DNA of 64,000 bases from Zygnema cylindricum (Eukaryota; Streptophyta; Zygnematophyceae; Zygnematales; Zygnemataceae): NCBI GenBank assembly GCA_037447655.1, contig JBBHKE010002980.1:1-64000 (forward strand). The letters run 5' to 3'. Position numbers and translations under genes: made by a program. Under the pieces are notes generated by a model, which was not told the origin of the DNA, searched no databases, and worked only from the letters and a program-made list of their open reading frames with translations. Positions 12,081 through 24,599 of this stretch are shown here, one piece after another; positions within the stretch are counted from its first letter, which is position 1; each line of letters starts with the position of its first letter.

Positions 12081-13197
12081 CTCCTCTGTGAATATTTTAT
12101 GACTCCCAAATACTTGAAACAGGGACAGTACAAAAAAATTGAAAATAAAAATCTAGTTCATCAAATGCTATAAATACGGTGGATCTTGTCACAAATTATC
12201 ACAACAACCTCAACCAACAACCTAATCCACTACCAATAAGAGTAAGTTTAAAAAAATGAATAGGACAAAAAACTGAATAGGACAAAACACTGAATAGGAC
12301 AAAAATGGATAGGAAAAAATATTGAACCGGACAAAAAAGTAAACAGATAGAAAAAGCACCATTTTTCAAAACAATCTTGTGATAATAAAGAACATGCAGC
12401 ATCTTTTTAGCCTCCTCTTGTTCATAACTATTCCTGGACCAAATGCCTGACTTCTACGATATTGAGATATTGATATTGAAACATGGTGAGGATAAAAGCC
12501 TCTTCCCAAAAAGTAAGGCACACTAAAAAATGTGCCGAACGAAAAACCTCCAATTTTCCCAAAAATCTTGCATTCCTAAAAAAACAAAGCGAACAAATTT
12601 GCAATTTCCAGTTTACCAATTTCCCCGTCTCTGCGGTTAACTACAGGCCTCTTATAAAGTTTTCGAACCGGAATGATAAAAATTGGAACGGCAAATCACC
12701 TGTTTCTATTCCAAAACCCAAATGTTTCATTTAGGTTAAACACTAAAATAGCTTCTTTCTGCGACTCCTACTTTCTCCAGTAGATCAGACGAATAGCAAA
12801 AACCATAAATTGTGAACCATAACACAATCTGAACTGTATTACCAACGCTATAATAGCTCTCTGTCTATCCCTTTAAACCCTCGACCCACATAGTAATTTT
12901 ACCATCCTAACAAATGTCATTGGTTGGTTACCCATAAGGTGAAAGTAAAGAAGATGCCCACCACAAGGGGCACTGTACAGGAAAAGAGAGTGCAAAGATT
13001 TTAGCGACAAAACCATTTCAATCGTCTCCCATACTAAGGGAAAAAAAGCGGCAAAAACTAACATGTGCATCATATCCTATCCGCCAGAAGTAAAGAAATG
13101 AAGAAAAGCGCTGAGCTGTGGGGTTTTAGGGTTTCCTTCCCGTCCCCAATGGTATTGAAAATCCGATCTTAAGAAATTTGATTGTTCCGGTTTGTTT
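12081..13197. other. Intergenic; 3' flank of the PP2C gene
   Basis: No coding motif seen. The 3' UTR and polyadenylation region of the minus-strand PP2C gene must lie immediately below 13198, but its end cannot be placed. Confidence 0.45.
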
Positions 13198-16100
13198 TTA
13201 CCAATTCGTTTTTACCGATTCGTTTTTTTCCAATGGCAATGATTTCGCGTGCTTTGCTTTGAGATCGACCACGACGACACTTATATTGTCTCCACTACCG
13301 CGCGCTAGAGCAAGTTTCGTCAGTACTGTCGCAGCAATAGCCGCCCCGGGTCCCTCGACTTCCTCTACCTCTGCAGTCGATAAAGTCGAATTGCCGGATC
13401 CCACTCGTCCTATGCTTCCTCCGTATTGTTTAGATAAACATCGACGAGCAATTTCACATGCGACATCATTTGATATAACATCCCACAGCCCATCACTTGC
13501 CAAAATAATGCACTCATCCTCTCCCGTTCTTTCGGTAAATGTCACCTCAGGCTCAGGAATAACATAAGGTTTTAAATATCTGTCGCCTGAGAAGAAATAA
13601 AAAGCACAAGAAAAAACCAACACAAAAACAAATCAGGGGATTGGTAAAATAATGAATCGATCGAAACTCAATTAACATTCAGAACTAAGTGAAGGAGAAG
13701 GAAAACTGACTAAAGCAGAAGGATAAAACAAATGTAAAACCTATCAAACAGATGTGGCACAAAAGAAACACTGAATTGAACCACTGTGTTCAATTGCAAA
13801 ATCTACCGACAAACAATCAAAAAAATTCAGTAGGCCCCGAAATTTCCCTATCGATCATTCATGTCACAGCATAGTTTCCAGACAAGTTTCAAAGATGCAA
13901 CATAACTTCTCTACCAGTTTCATTGACAAAAGAAAAAAGTACTTACCGATAGCCCTTGACATGGCTAAAACTCCAAGAACCCGATATCCATTCCAGAATA
14001 TAACTCGTCCTCCTGCCTGTTCCACTCTCTTCATTTCATCCTCGCGTTCCGGCTGCAAATAATATTAATAAGAACAATAATAATAGTAAGAACCATATAA
14101 AAAATGTATTTCGAATGTCGAAACTCTCTATTCTAGGTTAATGTCATCATATCCACAATCTCTTCCAAGCATAACCCAACAGCAAGCTTCATATACAAGA
14201 CCAGAATTAACCACAAATTCTGTATCTCTCTCAACTTTCAATTTCTCCTATTGCCATTTCCCCATTGTTCTCGCCTCCTATATAATTCCTTTTCTACCCT
14301 CCCCTCCTCTTTTCCCCTTCGTTTTGCTCCCTCTTTTCACTCATCCCCTTCTTGTTGAACAAATTGTCGACTAAAGAATCGAAGGCATAATCCCAGCAAA
14401 AAACTGTCCTTAACCAAATGAAGGCTAAGCCAAACCGGACAATGGTGAAAACTTGGAATGTTGACCGCGATTTGTACCATTCTGGGAAAAAACAGTATCA
14501 AAAAAGTACCAAAAACGTGCAGATTTCGGTCAACGCATCAAAAACTTCATCATTGTCCAGATAGGCGTTTTGACAGGAAGAAACGTATAGTCAAGAAAAA
14601 CAACTTCTACACAGTATAATCAAAAGAAACATTTTTCTCACCTTATGATCAATAGAGAGAGGAATAGCCTTTCCTCCTCTTGACAAAACAGCTCGTGAAT
14701 CACCCGCATTTCCCACAATAATTTGAGAAACTCCCACAACTGCCACAACTGAAGTAGAACCAACCGTTTCTGGAGCGAGGGGTTCGTGAGGACAACTATT
14801 TTGTCTCTGACAAGAAGAACCGGAGCTTCCATAACAATGGCCACTAATCTCAGCATCCATTCGTAAAAAAGAATTCCTCATAGCCGTACGCCAATGATTC
14901 TCCATAAGTGTTTTTTCGTGCAACGGTGAAGCTTTTGCCAACGATTGTTTTAGCTCGTGAGCTAAAACATTGTGGAGTCTCTCTGCACAGTAATTCGCAG
15001 CCTGCCACAAAAACATGTCTTGTTTTCTATAAGCTCTTTTTGCTGCTTTAAAAGTTTCTCTGTTTGGTAAATTTTGCTCTAAGAATGCAAATTGATACAC
15101 TGCATACATGTCCAGAAAAAGTCCTAACATTTCCCAAGACTGTAAACATTGTATTAGCTCACAGTCAAAATATTATGGAGATTTTCTGCATAGAAAAAGA
15201 GGGGCCTCCTACATAAAGGACATGTTCAATTTTTTTAGGTTCTCTGTCAGACTGCATAGTTAATACATCTCATACCGTATAAGTCCAGCAAAAAGATAAA
15301 ACATTTCAAGCACTTTAATGGTTTAAGCTTATGTGTCAAAACGTTACGGAATTCTTCTGCACAGAAAATAACAGACTGACACAAAAAGGGACCACTATCC
15401 TTCATAGAGAAGCCCTTTCTCGGTCTGCGTAAAATCCAAACAAACAATTCAGCTATGCAGAGGCTTGACCTGAGATACTTTCACATAAAAAAATTCTAAT
15501 CACATACTTGAGGAGCATTAGGGAGATCGTAGCATCGCTTCTACAAAATATTTCCAAAGAGAATAAATGAATGGATGGAAAATGGAGAGACAATATTTCA
15601 ACAAAACAGCTAATGCAATTACGATTCACAAAATAAATAAATAAAAGAAACAAAACCAGCTGATTCCGAAAACAGGTGCCATCGGCAAGATACAGAAGAC
15701 CAGTTCGCCGAGAGATTCTAAAACAATTCACAGGTAAACAAAAGGTGGTAAACAAAAGGGGGGAAAACAAACAGAACCAAACAGACCAATTCCAAAAAGG
15801 GACAGAAGGAAACTAACTCTTACCTGACAGCCACCGTGACCATCGTAAACTGCAAAAAAGTGCATCTGACAGTCACCCATTTCTCCTCCAGCTGCTTGAC
15901 AACCAACGACACTTCCACATGGAACCACCGCAAAAGACGGAATAATCGCGACAGCATCCTCCATTTCACGGCGGCGACCACAAAGAGAGAGAGTCCCATG
16001 TGAAGGACAGTCGTCAAAAGCAAAAGTCCCATCTATTCTTCCAGTATTACATGTACTTACTACTGGAGCTCTCTCCGTGTTAATTGCGACCATTAGCCCT

Positions 16101-17553
16101 GTATCCCCGTTAATTGTGGCACGATCGGCTTGCTGTAAACTCGCCCCTTGAACAACATCCATATCTATGGCACTTGCCTGTCGTAAAATACTCGAAAAAG
16201 TCATGGGAACAGATATACCTCCCTCAGAATCGACCTCACTGTTACCAGGGGCCCTTTCACTGCTCGAAGTACTACCACTACTGCTGCTGCTACCACTGCT
16301 GCTGCTGCTAACATCATTGCTGTCGTCATCCCCGTTTAAAACACTCCTCTGTCGCCTAAACCTGTTTTTCGACGAAGGGGACGATTTGTTGTTTCGGTTT
16401 TTTTTCGATTTCTTGTGAACAAGGCTGTCTAGTCCGTAAAACACTTGTGAGTCAGAGGATTGGTTATCTGCGTAAATTGGAATTGAGTGGAGAATTGAGT
16501 CTTTATCACTGTCGATCGCCATTTCCACTCGCTCAAAAATGTTTGGATCATTTATAACAGAATGTGGAGGAGATTTCGAGAATGGCATTTCCGGGGCTTC
16601 ACATCCCGTTGCAAAAGCATCAGAAGTTTTGTTTTTTGACCGCTTGCTGATATGCTCAGAAAGAGCACCACTGTAGGGGGGGGAAAAAAAAAACACCAAA
16701 AAAAGGAAGCAATAAAAAGGGGGGTTAACAAAGGAGAGGGAGAGGGGGAGAGAGAGGGAGAGGGAGAGAGAAAGAGAGGGAGATGGGGAGAGAGAGGGAG
16801 AGGGAGAGAGAAAGAGAGGGAGATGGGGAGAGAGAGGGAGAGGGAGAGAGGGAGAGAGAGGGAGAGGGAGATAGAGGGAGGGAGAGAAACCCACCTGAAT
16901 GACCATAAAAAAACAGGTGGTAAAGAGGTTAAAATAAGAGAAATTCTCAACTCTGAAACAACTACATTGCAATCAGAATTGAAAAATGGAGAACATCAAC
17001 AATCTATACGGATTGTACAACTTTTACAGCATCTTCTCATGATCAAACTATAAACTAGTATTGCAAGAACCTACAAAAATTCCCTCCCTAAAATTGCTTT
17101 AAAGAAATAGCTGTAATTGACTGTAAGGATCTCTTTCACCTGCCTCCTGTTTTCTTCAAAATGTGTGTGAGAAAAATCAGCAGAATTTACGCAATTCCTT
17201 CAGTTAATCCCTTTCCCAATTGTGTTCCTTCACTTATGTTCCTTCACTTATGGTTCCTTCAGTTATGTTCCTTTTTCAGATATGTACTTTCATTTCACTC
17301 TGTTTCTTCACTTATTGTCCTTCACTTATTGTCCTTCACTTATGCTTACGTCAGCTGTACTCCTTTCTTAAGTTATGTTTCTCTTTTACCTGGTTGAACA
17401 AAACCTGGATCGCCTTACTTCCATTCTCCTCCTTCTTGCAGCCACTGAACCTGCTGGTTCAACAGGAGAAGGAGATTCATCCACGAATCCAGAAGGAGGA
17501 GGAGTCATAGAAGCCATTGGAATCATGGTATCAACGGTAGCCATAGCTTCCAT
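13198..17553 (-). CDS. Clade A protein phosphatase 2C (ABA co-receptor type), 5 exons, 621 aa
   Basis: Exons (minus): 17553-17390, 16670-15824, 15001-14642, 14052-13947, 13586-13198. All junctions are GT-AG and phases agree; the total is 1866 nt. The N-terminus (about 1-284) is Ser-rich (176-192) with basic runs [10 protein letters not shown] (141-150) and RFRRQR (158-163), suggesting nuclear import. The catalytic domain starts at [10 protein letters not shown] (285) and has DGHGG (331-335), DGLWD (524-528) and the metal site GDN (591-593). W477, in [14 protein letters not shown], sits where HAB1 and ABI1 carry the Trp that inserts into the ABA receptor latch, so I infer a PYR/PYL-regulated Ser/Thr phosphatase that inhibits SnRK2 kinases. 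At 621 residues it is longer than Arabidopsis members (about 400-510), mainly in the N-terminus. ACGT cores lie 350-450 bp upstream. Start chosen because exon 1 joins exon 2 in phase through a split Ser codon. Confidence 0.95.
15247..15447 (-). pseudogene. Relic duplication of the PP2C exon 3 start inside intron 2
   Basis: Intron 2 contains a decayed second copy of the intron/exon 3 boundary. A TTTTTGTGTCAG acceptor-like site is followed by codons for [14 protein letters not shown], matching [14 protein letters not shown] at the start of true exon 3 (15001), and then intron-like text resembling 15100-15130. It lacks the rest of exon 3, so splicing to it would not give a normal phosphatase. 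Confidence 0.7.
16734..16885. repeat. GA-rich low-complexity tract in PP2C intron 1
   Basis: GAGAGGGAGA repeats with a higher-order period near 50 bp. The complementary CT tract lies just upstream of the exon 2 acceptor in the transcript and may act as an extended polypyrimidine tract; that is inference. Confidence 0.85.
17223..17345. repeat. Minisatellite TTCCTTCACTTATG in PP2C intron 1
   Basis: At least six imperfect 14-17-bp units of the TTCCTTCACTTATG type lie just downstream of the exon 1 donor (in gene direction). Confidence 0.75.
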
Positions 17554-17894
17554 GGAGAAAGAAGAGATCTCGAAGAAAAAGGCTTAATAACTAACCTTGT
17601 AAAAACATATTACAGAATGTCAAAATGGAGAAGTGATTGTAATTGGAAAAATAGAGTCAAAATATGACGGCAAAAGTGTTTTAGAATTGAATAATAGTAC
17701 CTTAAACACGACCTTTACGCTTACACAAGACCACTTGCAAGAAAGACGACTTTTAAAAAGAGACAGATACTGTCTTTTACTGCTCAAAAAGTTGATAAAG
17801 AGACGCCAGAAATTGTGAAAAGTAGGAAGGAGGGCGGTGAAGCACAAATCAAACTCATCAAAGGCCTCCGCATCATTTTCTCATGTACACATCA

Positions 17895-18001
17895 CTTTGT
17901 CACGTCGTGTATGTGATGCACAGGGTAAACCAAGAAATGGGTTAAAAAAATCGTACAGATACATGTACGGAGACCATGCAGCTGCGTATCCTGGCACGTC
18001 C
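17895..18001 (-). promoter_or_regulatory. Two ACGT-core sites upstream of the PP2C start codon
   Basis: CACGTC at 17901-17906 and GGCACGTCC at 17993-18001 lie about 350 and 440 bp upstream of the ATG. Clade A PP2C genes are usually ABA-induced through ACGT-type ABREs. Neither site is a perfect ACGTGKC match, so this is only suggestive. Confidence 0.3.
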
Positions 18002-19177
18002 ACCACTGATTCTACAAGTACATAGAGTCTCAAAATGCTGAACTGTCAAACTGAAGAACGGGAACCCATGCAGATGAATCTCCACAGGACAGTGGCTGCA
18101 TAGAATCAGACGCTCGTACCTAGCCACGCTAAATGCTGTGAAAGAAGACTTTTGGCGATGGCCAGCTGTTGAGTGCCACCTGTTGAGATGTGAGTTTTAC
18201 ACCTGATTTAGAGTCGACGCACGTTCTGTGCCTAACTGCCTACTATGTGACGTTAAATCTATTCTGAATTATCTATCCGTACGAATTCTATGCGGTATTG
18301 CGATCAATGTTCATAATATAAAATCCATACTCGTGGTAGAGGGCAAATTGGCACAAAATCTCGTTAAAGAGATTCGATGTGAACGGCGAGTTGCCTGCTA
18401 TAAGATATGATGTGAACAGTGACATCTGGACATTTGGTTGAGAATATGATGTAGGAGACAGGCTATGATGTCCACACTTAAATTATGGATGTACGGAATG
18501 GAAAACGGTTGGAGTGACGATCCATGTGACGACCTGCAGTAAATGACTTTGCGGTAATGCGTGTCTTAACATCGATGACGGCGTAAACGAACAAAGAACG
18601 CACTCCAGATTGTCTCCATGCGCAAGTACCGATTCTATAAAGAACTGCTGTAGCACTCCCGTACCGCTAAAAAATTTCAGCCGACAGAAAGTACCGTTTA
18701 TAAACGGGGATGCTCAACACTATTACATACTTCTAACCTGAATGGACACCAGATCCACTCGTATCACCAAAAGCTACTAAATACGAAAAACATTATTCAG
18801 AATAATAAGGTAGGACAATCACATGTCATGCACTCCACTCTTAGTTGGTGATGCCACCAGGGAAACCGTGCCATTAAAGCGATTGGAACTCTGCCACATG
18901 GCAGTGTGAGAGTGAGTGAGAGTGTGGATTAAAAAAAATCCGTAAAAGATCTCTGGCTGTGAGCCACACCGACAATAAAACGTGCGAAATGTGTTAAATG
19001 ATCGCTAACACGACACGCGTCAATCTTCAAAGGCCTCTGTAAAAGTGCACAATTCTTTCCAGTGGAGACGGAAAACTCAACGGTGTACTTTTTCTGTCTC
19101 AAACAGAGGAACGGGCTTCTCACAATCGGTTTTTTATAATTGCAAACTCGACGTCATTTTCCGTGCGCTATTCTGTA
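18002..19177. other. Intergenic, no gene seen
   Basis: Short frames only, with no recognised motif. Confidence 0.4.
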
Positions 19178-19187
19178 CTATTTAATT

Positions 19188-20099
19188 TAGTGTTGTGTAT
19201 CGGTAAAAAAATTATCGCGATGACACCGATACCGATAGTTATCGGTTATCGAACGGTCAGAGGTCCCTATATATCTGTACTTTCTGTACTTTTTGTCCGG
19301 AGTACTTTATGTCCGGTAAACTTAACAGAAAATTTACGGGAAATGTACGGTTTTTTACGGGAAATGTAAAGACTTGACGAAAAATTACGTTGCACTTTGT
19401 AGTACTTTCTGGCCGGTTAACTGAACATAAATTTTAAGGGAACGTACGACATTGTACCGACAAACTGATGATCATGGAACGGAAAAAGGACGGCGGACAC
19501 AAAGCACAACGGACGCAAAAGAACATTCTGCGCGCCGTCAGAATCAAACGGACGACTTTCAATGAAAAAATACGAGCGGACGGCCAGCGTGAGTGCCGTC
19601 ATCCCGGAATGGCTCTTTTGGCGGCTTATGCCAAAAGAGCCGACGGATTGACACGTGGCAGGTTTCTAGTGGATCCCAAGGAAGAAAAGGACAAAGCCAT
19701 GGCGTCGGATGTGAAAGGTACACCCAAATAATTAATCATTAAAATTTCAGAATTAGTACTTTTTTGTCGGTTACATTTTGCGGCGTCTACATTTAAGTCA
19801 CGGAACGAAAATCACGGCGTACGTGGCGTATTAGACAATTTGACTTTTTTCGCTAAAATAACATATTATATAAAAAAATAAAAAAATAAAATTTCACAAA
19901 TACTATATATCGCGATAATTTATGTTGGTCTCGGTACGATATATCGAGGATCCTGATCGATCGATATTCGATATATCGAACATCGAGATTATCGCGATAT
20001 GAATTTACCCGATACCCAACACTAATATATAGTATCAATATATCGATTATCCGCGGCCCATAACGGTTATCGGCAAATCCTTACCGATACACAACACTA
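19188..20099. mobile_element. hAT-like non-autonomous element (about 0.9 kb)
   Basis: Inverted ends TAGTGTTGTGTATCGGTAA (left) and the complement of TTACCGATACACAACACTA (right) match perfectly. Flanks CTATTTAA (19178-19185) and CTATTTAT (20100-20107) look like an 8-bp duplication with one mismatch and two extra bases at the left. A related end, CGATACCCAACACTA, lies inside at 20010-20024, suggesting a nested relative. No transposase frame seen. Confidence 0.65.
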
Positions 20100-20107
20100 C
20101 TATTTAT

Positions 20108-21996
20108 GCCGGAAAAGCCCTGGGTTTTTTGTACCCGGTCGTTCGCGAACCCATTAGATTACAAAAAAGTACCATTTAAAAAATAATTAAACTTTATTGC
20201 AAAACTTGCGATGGAAAACCCATCAAGGTACAACAATGGTATAAAAGACTCGAAAAGACTCCAAAAGTCATGAGAGAATAAGACATAAACAATAAACGAG
20301 AAAATAAACGCTAACAAAACAAGTAGCAACCGAAACAAATTAAATCTACTAAAGATGTCTACCGACAAAGAGAATAATTGACGACACAAACACTGCTTCA
20401 GTTGACATGCGAGAATTTATCGCGATTCACATTGTAGCTTGCTTCGGAGAATTGCATCACGCACCAAATTAAGTGTAGCGGTACGTTCCCCACTAAGTTA
20501 ATGAAGTAACTCAATCTCTTATGGATCAAAATTTTGGTTGCAAACACAATGAGCCCCCCCTAAAAACGAGGGATGAGGAAAAACCGAAAGTAAAAGTAAA
20601 ATACCCGTAAAATAGTTTAAAGTAGAAAAAAAAGTCAAAAGAGTTGGTACGGCTTGCAACCACGCACCCCCCCGGTTTGGATTAATGGTTTAAATGACCA
20701 AATGACTAAGCACGAGGTACTGCCACTTAGGATTGTGAAATTCAACGGATGCTTGTTGTTGTGGTATGCTTTGTTGCAAATGAAAGTTGTTGTCGACAAT
20801 GAGAGATGTAAAAGGTGGAATCTGAGTTCAGGCGTTTGGTGGAGAAGTCACAGGCTAAGAAAAAACCCCATGAAATAGAAATGGGTTTCTTTCTTTAAAG
20901 ACAACCTATGCTAAAAAAGAAACGTCATCGAAAGTGATAATAGTGGTGATGTTTGGTGCCTCCAAAGCCCAACTGACCAAATATATTGTAGGGGCCATGG
21001 AAATAAACATAAACCATCCCTAAAAGCAAGGACATTAGTTTATTCATGGTCAAACTATCCCTCTACCCGATGAAAAACTCCATCGTCTTGTATATGTTGT
21101 AACATACCAAAAAGGATATCAACGAATTCTTTAAAAAAAGAAAAAAAAAATAGAAGTAATGTTTGGGCAACATATAGTGGACGTTAAACAAGACCACGAC
21201 GAAGGATGGGAAACGCGATTTATTAGTTCGAAAGCTAAGATTTTTTTTACGGGCCGAGATGTCGCCCAGTAGCAAATCATAAACAACTTCGTTAAGAGTT
21301 GAAAGTGCTTTTATCGTAGAGCCTAAAGCTTTAATACCCTCGTTGAGAAATGCGGTACATAAACCTATGAGGAGGGGACGACCGAGAGGCTAAACTCTTG
21401 GACCCCAAACCACACACTTATAGGGTTTAACCTATAACAAATTGTATAAATTGCCTTAGAGAATTAAAAAAGGCAAATATCAATTGGTTTAGAGAACAAA
21501 CAACATGCCTATCCCTCACGATTAAAGGAAATAAACAGCTAAATAAGAGCGAAAGGCTTTGCTCTAAACTAGGTCTAAGCAAAAAGAGGTGCCCTTAAAG
21601 GATTGTCGTGACGAGTGTTAATCACAAATTCTAAGGTGGCAACGTAAGTGACGAGACCTCAACGATGAAAGAGGGGAGAGTAAATCCATAATAAAAAGCA
21701 CAATCAAAAATAAAGATGTAGTTTATTATGGATGTTGCACATTTGAGTTATGGAAAGATACCATTAAAGTTATTGATGTTGAAGGTTTTTGTCACATCCA
21801 CATGAAAGAACACCCAATCAAAATGTAGAATTTTATGAGCCGGAGACAATGAACAATTGCATCACAACCCTCCTTAGTAACGACGACAAACTGATATGAT
21901 GTAAAATAGATATGGAATCCCCTTTGGAGTTTGTAGTAGCTAGCAAAGGCCTCTAAACATTAAAAAATGTTATAGATAGTTATACGACGAGTGCCC
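20108..21996. other. Intergenic, no gene seen
   Basis: AT-rich with C-runs near 20554 and 20670. Nothing recognised on either strand. Confidence 0.35.
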
Positions 21997-22715
21997 TGCA
22001 ATTTTGTGTCCTCCATTGGACTACAGAATTCAGAAAGCCTCTAGATAGCTTTTAACTAACCCACTTCAAGCCACAACCACTGCTGCCTAAGACGGCAAAC
22101 TGACAACCTGACTGCAACCCTGTGCAGCTTGAACTCCCCTGATTCCGTATTAAAGAGAATCACTGGAAACGGCCAACTAGCCTAAAAGTTATGAGGTGGC
22201 AAAGATGCAAATTTATACAAAGCTCACAAGGGAGAGGTGACTGTCAAAAAATATGCTAAGTCCTACTTCCCTCTCACAACCCATATGTACTAATCTACGA
22301 CCCAATCACATAACTGTAAAGTACAGAAAGGTACTACGGGCGATGTCTTTTCTGTACGGCCTGTGTATGACAAGGCCGCTGAGTGGACGTGTGTCAACCT
22401 TTCACTCGTCCGTACGCTTCCCGGATTTTGTGCGACCAAATGCTATCCCTCCACGTGGCGCCAGGTCATGCCACGTCCATAAATGCCAAAGTGACCATCC
22501 AAGGATTCCGACAGCGATGCATGCCGTAGGATTAAATCTGACATTGAATTTTAGTTGTCGAAACAAATGTCCGATTCATTTGTTTCGTGCGAAAATGACG
22601 TCCGCACTAAACTTTAACTAGTTTTATGTTCTTTCGTTCATATTTTAGTTAATCCGTTTCAGGACCGTACACAAGTTTAAATAGATATCAAACCCTATGT
22701 ATCCTAATGGACTTC

Positions 22716-22776
22716 TAAGACATATTGGTTAGAGCTAACGGCTACGCGGCGCTCTGCCGGTCTGAGGTTCGAGTCT
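22716..22776 (+). other. tRNA-like A/B-box module in the LTR, antisense to the element
   Basis: TTGGTTAGAGC (22725-22735) is a canonical tRNA D-arm/A-box segment, and GGTTCGAGTCT (22766-22776) matches the B box except for its last base. They are separated by the family core AACGGCTACGC. It is not a functional tRNA gene: the acceptor stem does not pair. Confidence 0.6.
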
Positions 22777-22849
22777 TGCCGAACTCAACGTTTTGTTGAG
22801 AGTGACTTAAGTCACTCTTTAGTCCTGCATATGGAGCTGAGGCAGTCAT

Positions 22850-22970
22850 GGCTTCATCACTCTCTCTCTCCTTCAGTGACAACAAGTATGGGGGCAAAAG
22901 AGAAGAGATTGGCTTCATCACTCTCTCTCTCCTTCAGTGACAACAAGTATGGGGGCAAAAGAGAAGAGAT
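22850..22970. repeat. 61-bp tandem duplication within the LTR
   Basis: Two nearly identical 61-bp units begin at 22850 and 22911 (GGCTTCATCACTCTCTC start), so this LTR is longer than its relatives. Confidence 0.9.
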
Positions 22971-23329
22971 GGAGGCAGGTTGCCTGCACTTTTTCTTTTA
23001 TTTTTTCGCTAATCTATTTAGATCTAGAAAATACCCAAAAACTAGTTATTTCAACACTCCCCTTATTTTCTAGTCTAATTTTAACTTTTTTTTTAATCCA
23101 CATTTTTCCCTAAAATATTTTAACTTGGGAGAGGGCACGGGTTTGGTCATCTTGTCAGCTACCATTTCTTCATCGGATTTATACACAAGATTTACAATTT
23201 TATTTTCAACTTTTTCCCTCACGAAGCTCAATTTTATGTCCATATGCTTAGCATTGAAATGATGTTTGGATTGGCTGAAATAACAATGGTAGCCGATTAT
23301 ACATAAAACTGTGCTCCTCCTTCATTTAC

Positions 23330-24018
23330 CCCAATTTTACCAAGGACTTACCCCATCAACTTTTCTAAGACAAGGGCCATATACTCAGCCTCCATAGTAG
23401 ATTGAGCAACCACATTTTGTTGCTTATTCCTACAGCAAGCACATTCCCTCACATACAACACATACCCAGAAGTGCATCTTCTCATAGGTGCATCCCCATA
23501 ACTGGCATCACTCGAAGTGGTGTTATCAGTGTGCTCCCCTCCCAAATGCAACCATAACTCTCTAGTTCCTACCAGATATCTCATGACTCTTTAGGCTGCC
23601 TCCTTATCTCTCTTCTAAAGATCGTTAAGACTACTAATGAAAACTCTTACTGTTGGCGCTATGTCCGGCCTTCTACCTTTCATAAAGTAGATCAAACTTC
23701 CTACGACCTGTCTATAAGGAATAAACTTCATAAACTCTCTCTCCTTTGGACTCATCTGATCGTCTAAGACTATCACTCCTCCTTTTACACTCAAATCACT
23801 TATTTTTTCTTCAAGTCCTTGGGGGTGGTACAATTGTTTGCCTTTTCCATCTGAAACTTCTCTAGCATATTACCTATTGCTTCTTTTTGAGTAAGTCTAA
23901 TAAACTTTTCCCCCCTATCTCTCTCCATTTGGATTCCCAAAATATACCTTGCCTCCCCTAAATCCTTCATACCAAATCTGCTTCTAAAATCTTTCTTTAA
24001 CTTATTGATCTTTTCCAA
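23330..24018 (-). pseudogene. Copia RT C-terminus and RNase H remnant (minus)
   Basis: Minus-strand frames read KINKLKKDFRSRF, LGEARYILGIQMERD, PYRQVVGSLIYFM and SDASYGDAPMRRC, all matching the pol ORF at 41629-45246. Frameshifts and stops break it near 23600 and 23820. The upstream half of RT lies beyond an interruption, at 26723-27283. Confidence 0.88.
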
Positions 24019-24021
24019 AGA

Positions 24022-24450
24022 CCGGAGAAGATAAATCAGCTAAACAGAGACTCAAGAAGCAGATTTGATATGAAGTATCATGGTGAGGCAAAGTACATTT
24101 TAGGAATTCAGATAGAGAGGGACAAAGAAAGAAAAACAATCAGATTAACCTAGAAAGAAACAATAGGAAACATGCTTTTATAAACTCCAAACGAACAAGG
24201 TAAATACATGTACAACTCCTATAGAGTTGAAAAAAGTAAAAGAGGGAAATGGAGAGGGAGGGGTAACGATCCTAAACGATCAGATAGACACCCCACCCAC
24301 CATTCACCTCCCAATTTTTCCTAACAACCCTCCCACCTATTTAGCCATAAGGATGGTGGTTGATTCATTGCCGCTTATTTCTAACAAAAGAGGAGTAAGC
24401 TCACTATATTTCGACTTTACTCTCGGATGATCTTGCATTTTGATCAGCTT
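24022..24450 (+). pseudogene. Copia RT remnant in opposite orientation (plus)
   Basis: Plus-strand translation gives RDSRSRFDMK, GEAKYILGIQIERD and IRLT, the same part of RT as the minus copy that ends at 24018. The two copies therefore diverge head-to-head from one point. Stops throughout. Confidence 0.75.
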
Positions 24451-24514
24451 TGCCGAGCAATGGGTCATTTTAATTTAAATATAGGACCAATGCCAAAAGC
24501 TATAAGATGCGATA

Positions 24515-24536
24515 GAGATATATATATATATATATA

Positions 24537-24595
<59 letters not shown>
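24515..24595. repeat. (TA)n microsatellite
   Basis: About 80 bp of nearly pure TA dinucleotides within or beside a copia LTR. Confidence 0.95.
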
Positions 24596-24598
<3 letters not shown>

Positions 24599-24599
24599 A

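Larger units (their letters stand above)
21997..23056 (-). repeat. 3' LTR (minus) of a decayed copia element
   Basis: Read on the minus strand, the polypurine tract AATAAGGGGAG is followed by TGTTGAAATAAC at 23056, and the end resembles CCAATGGAGGACAC...TGCA at 21997, as in the intact copia LTRs at 40676 and 45260. It carries the family's antisense tRNA-like module and paired hairpins. The pol remnant lies directly upstream (higher coordinates). Confidence 0.8.

Noticed and set aside
16671-16972. 5' extension of the PP2C exon 2 frame with a Pro/Ser/Leu repeat protein start
   Set aside because: It reads through the CT-rich intron tract; exon 1 at 17553-17390 joins exon 2 in phase instead.
24515-24595. 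(TA)n tract as an origin or matrix attachment region
   Set aside because: A simple microsatellite beside an LTR; nothing else supports a function.
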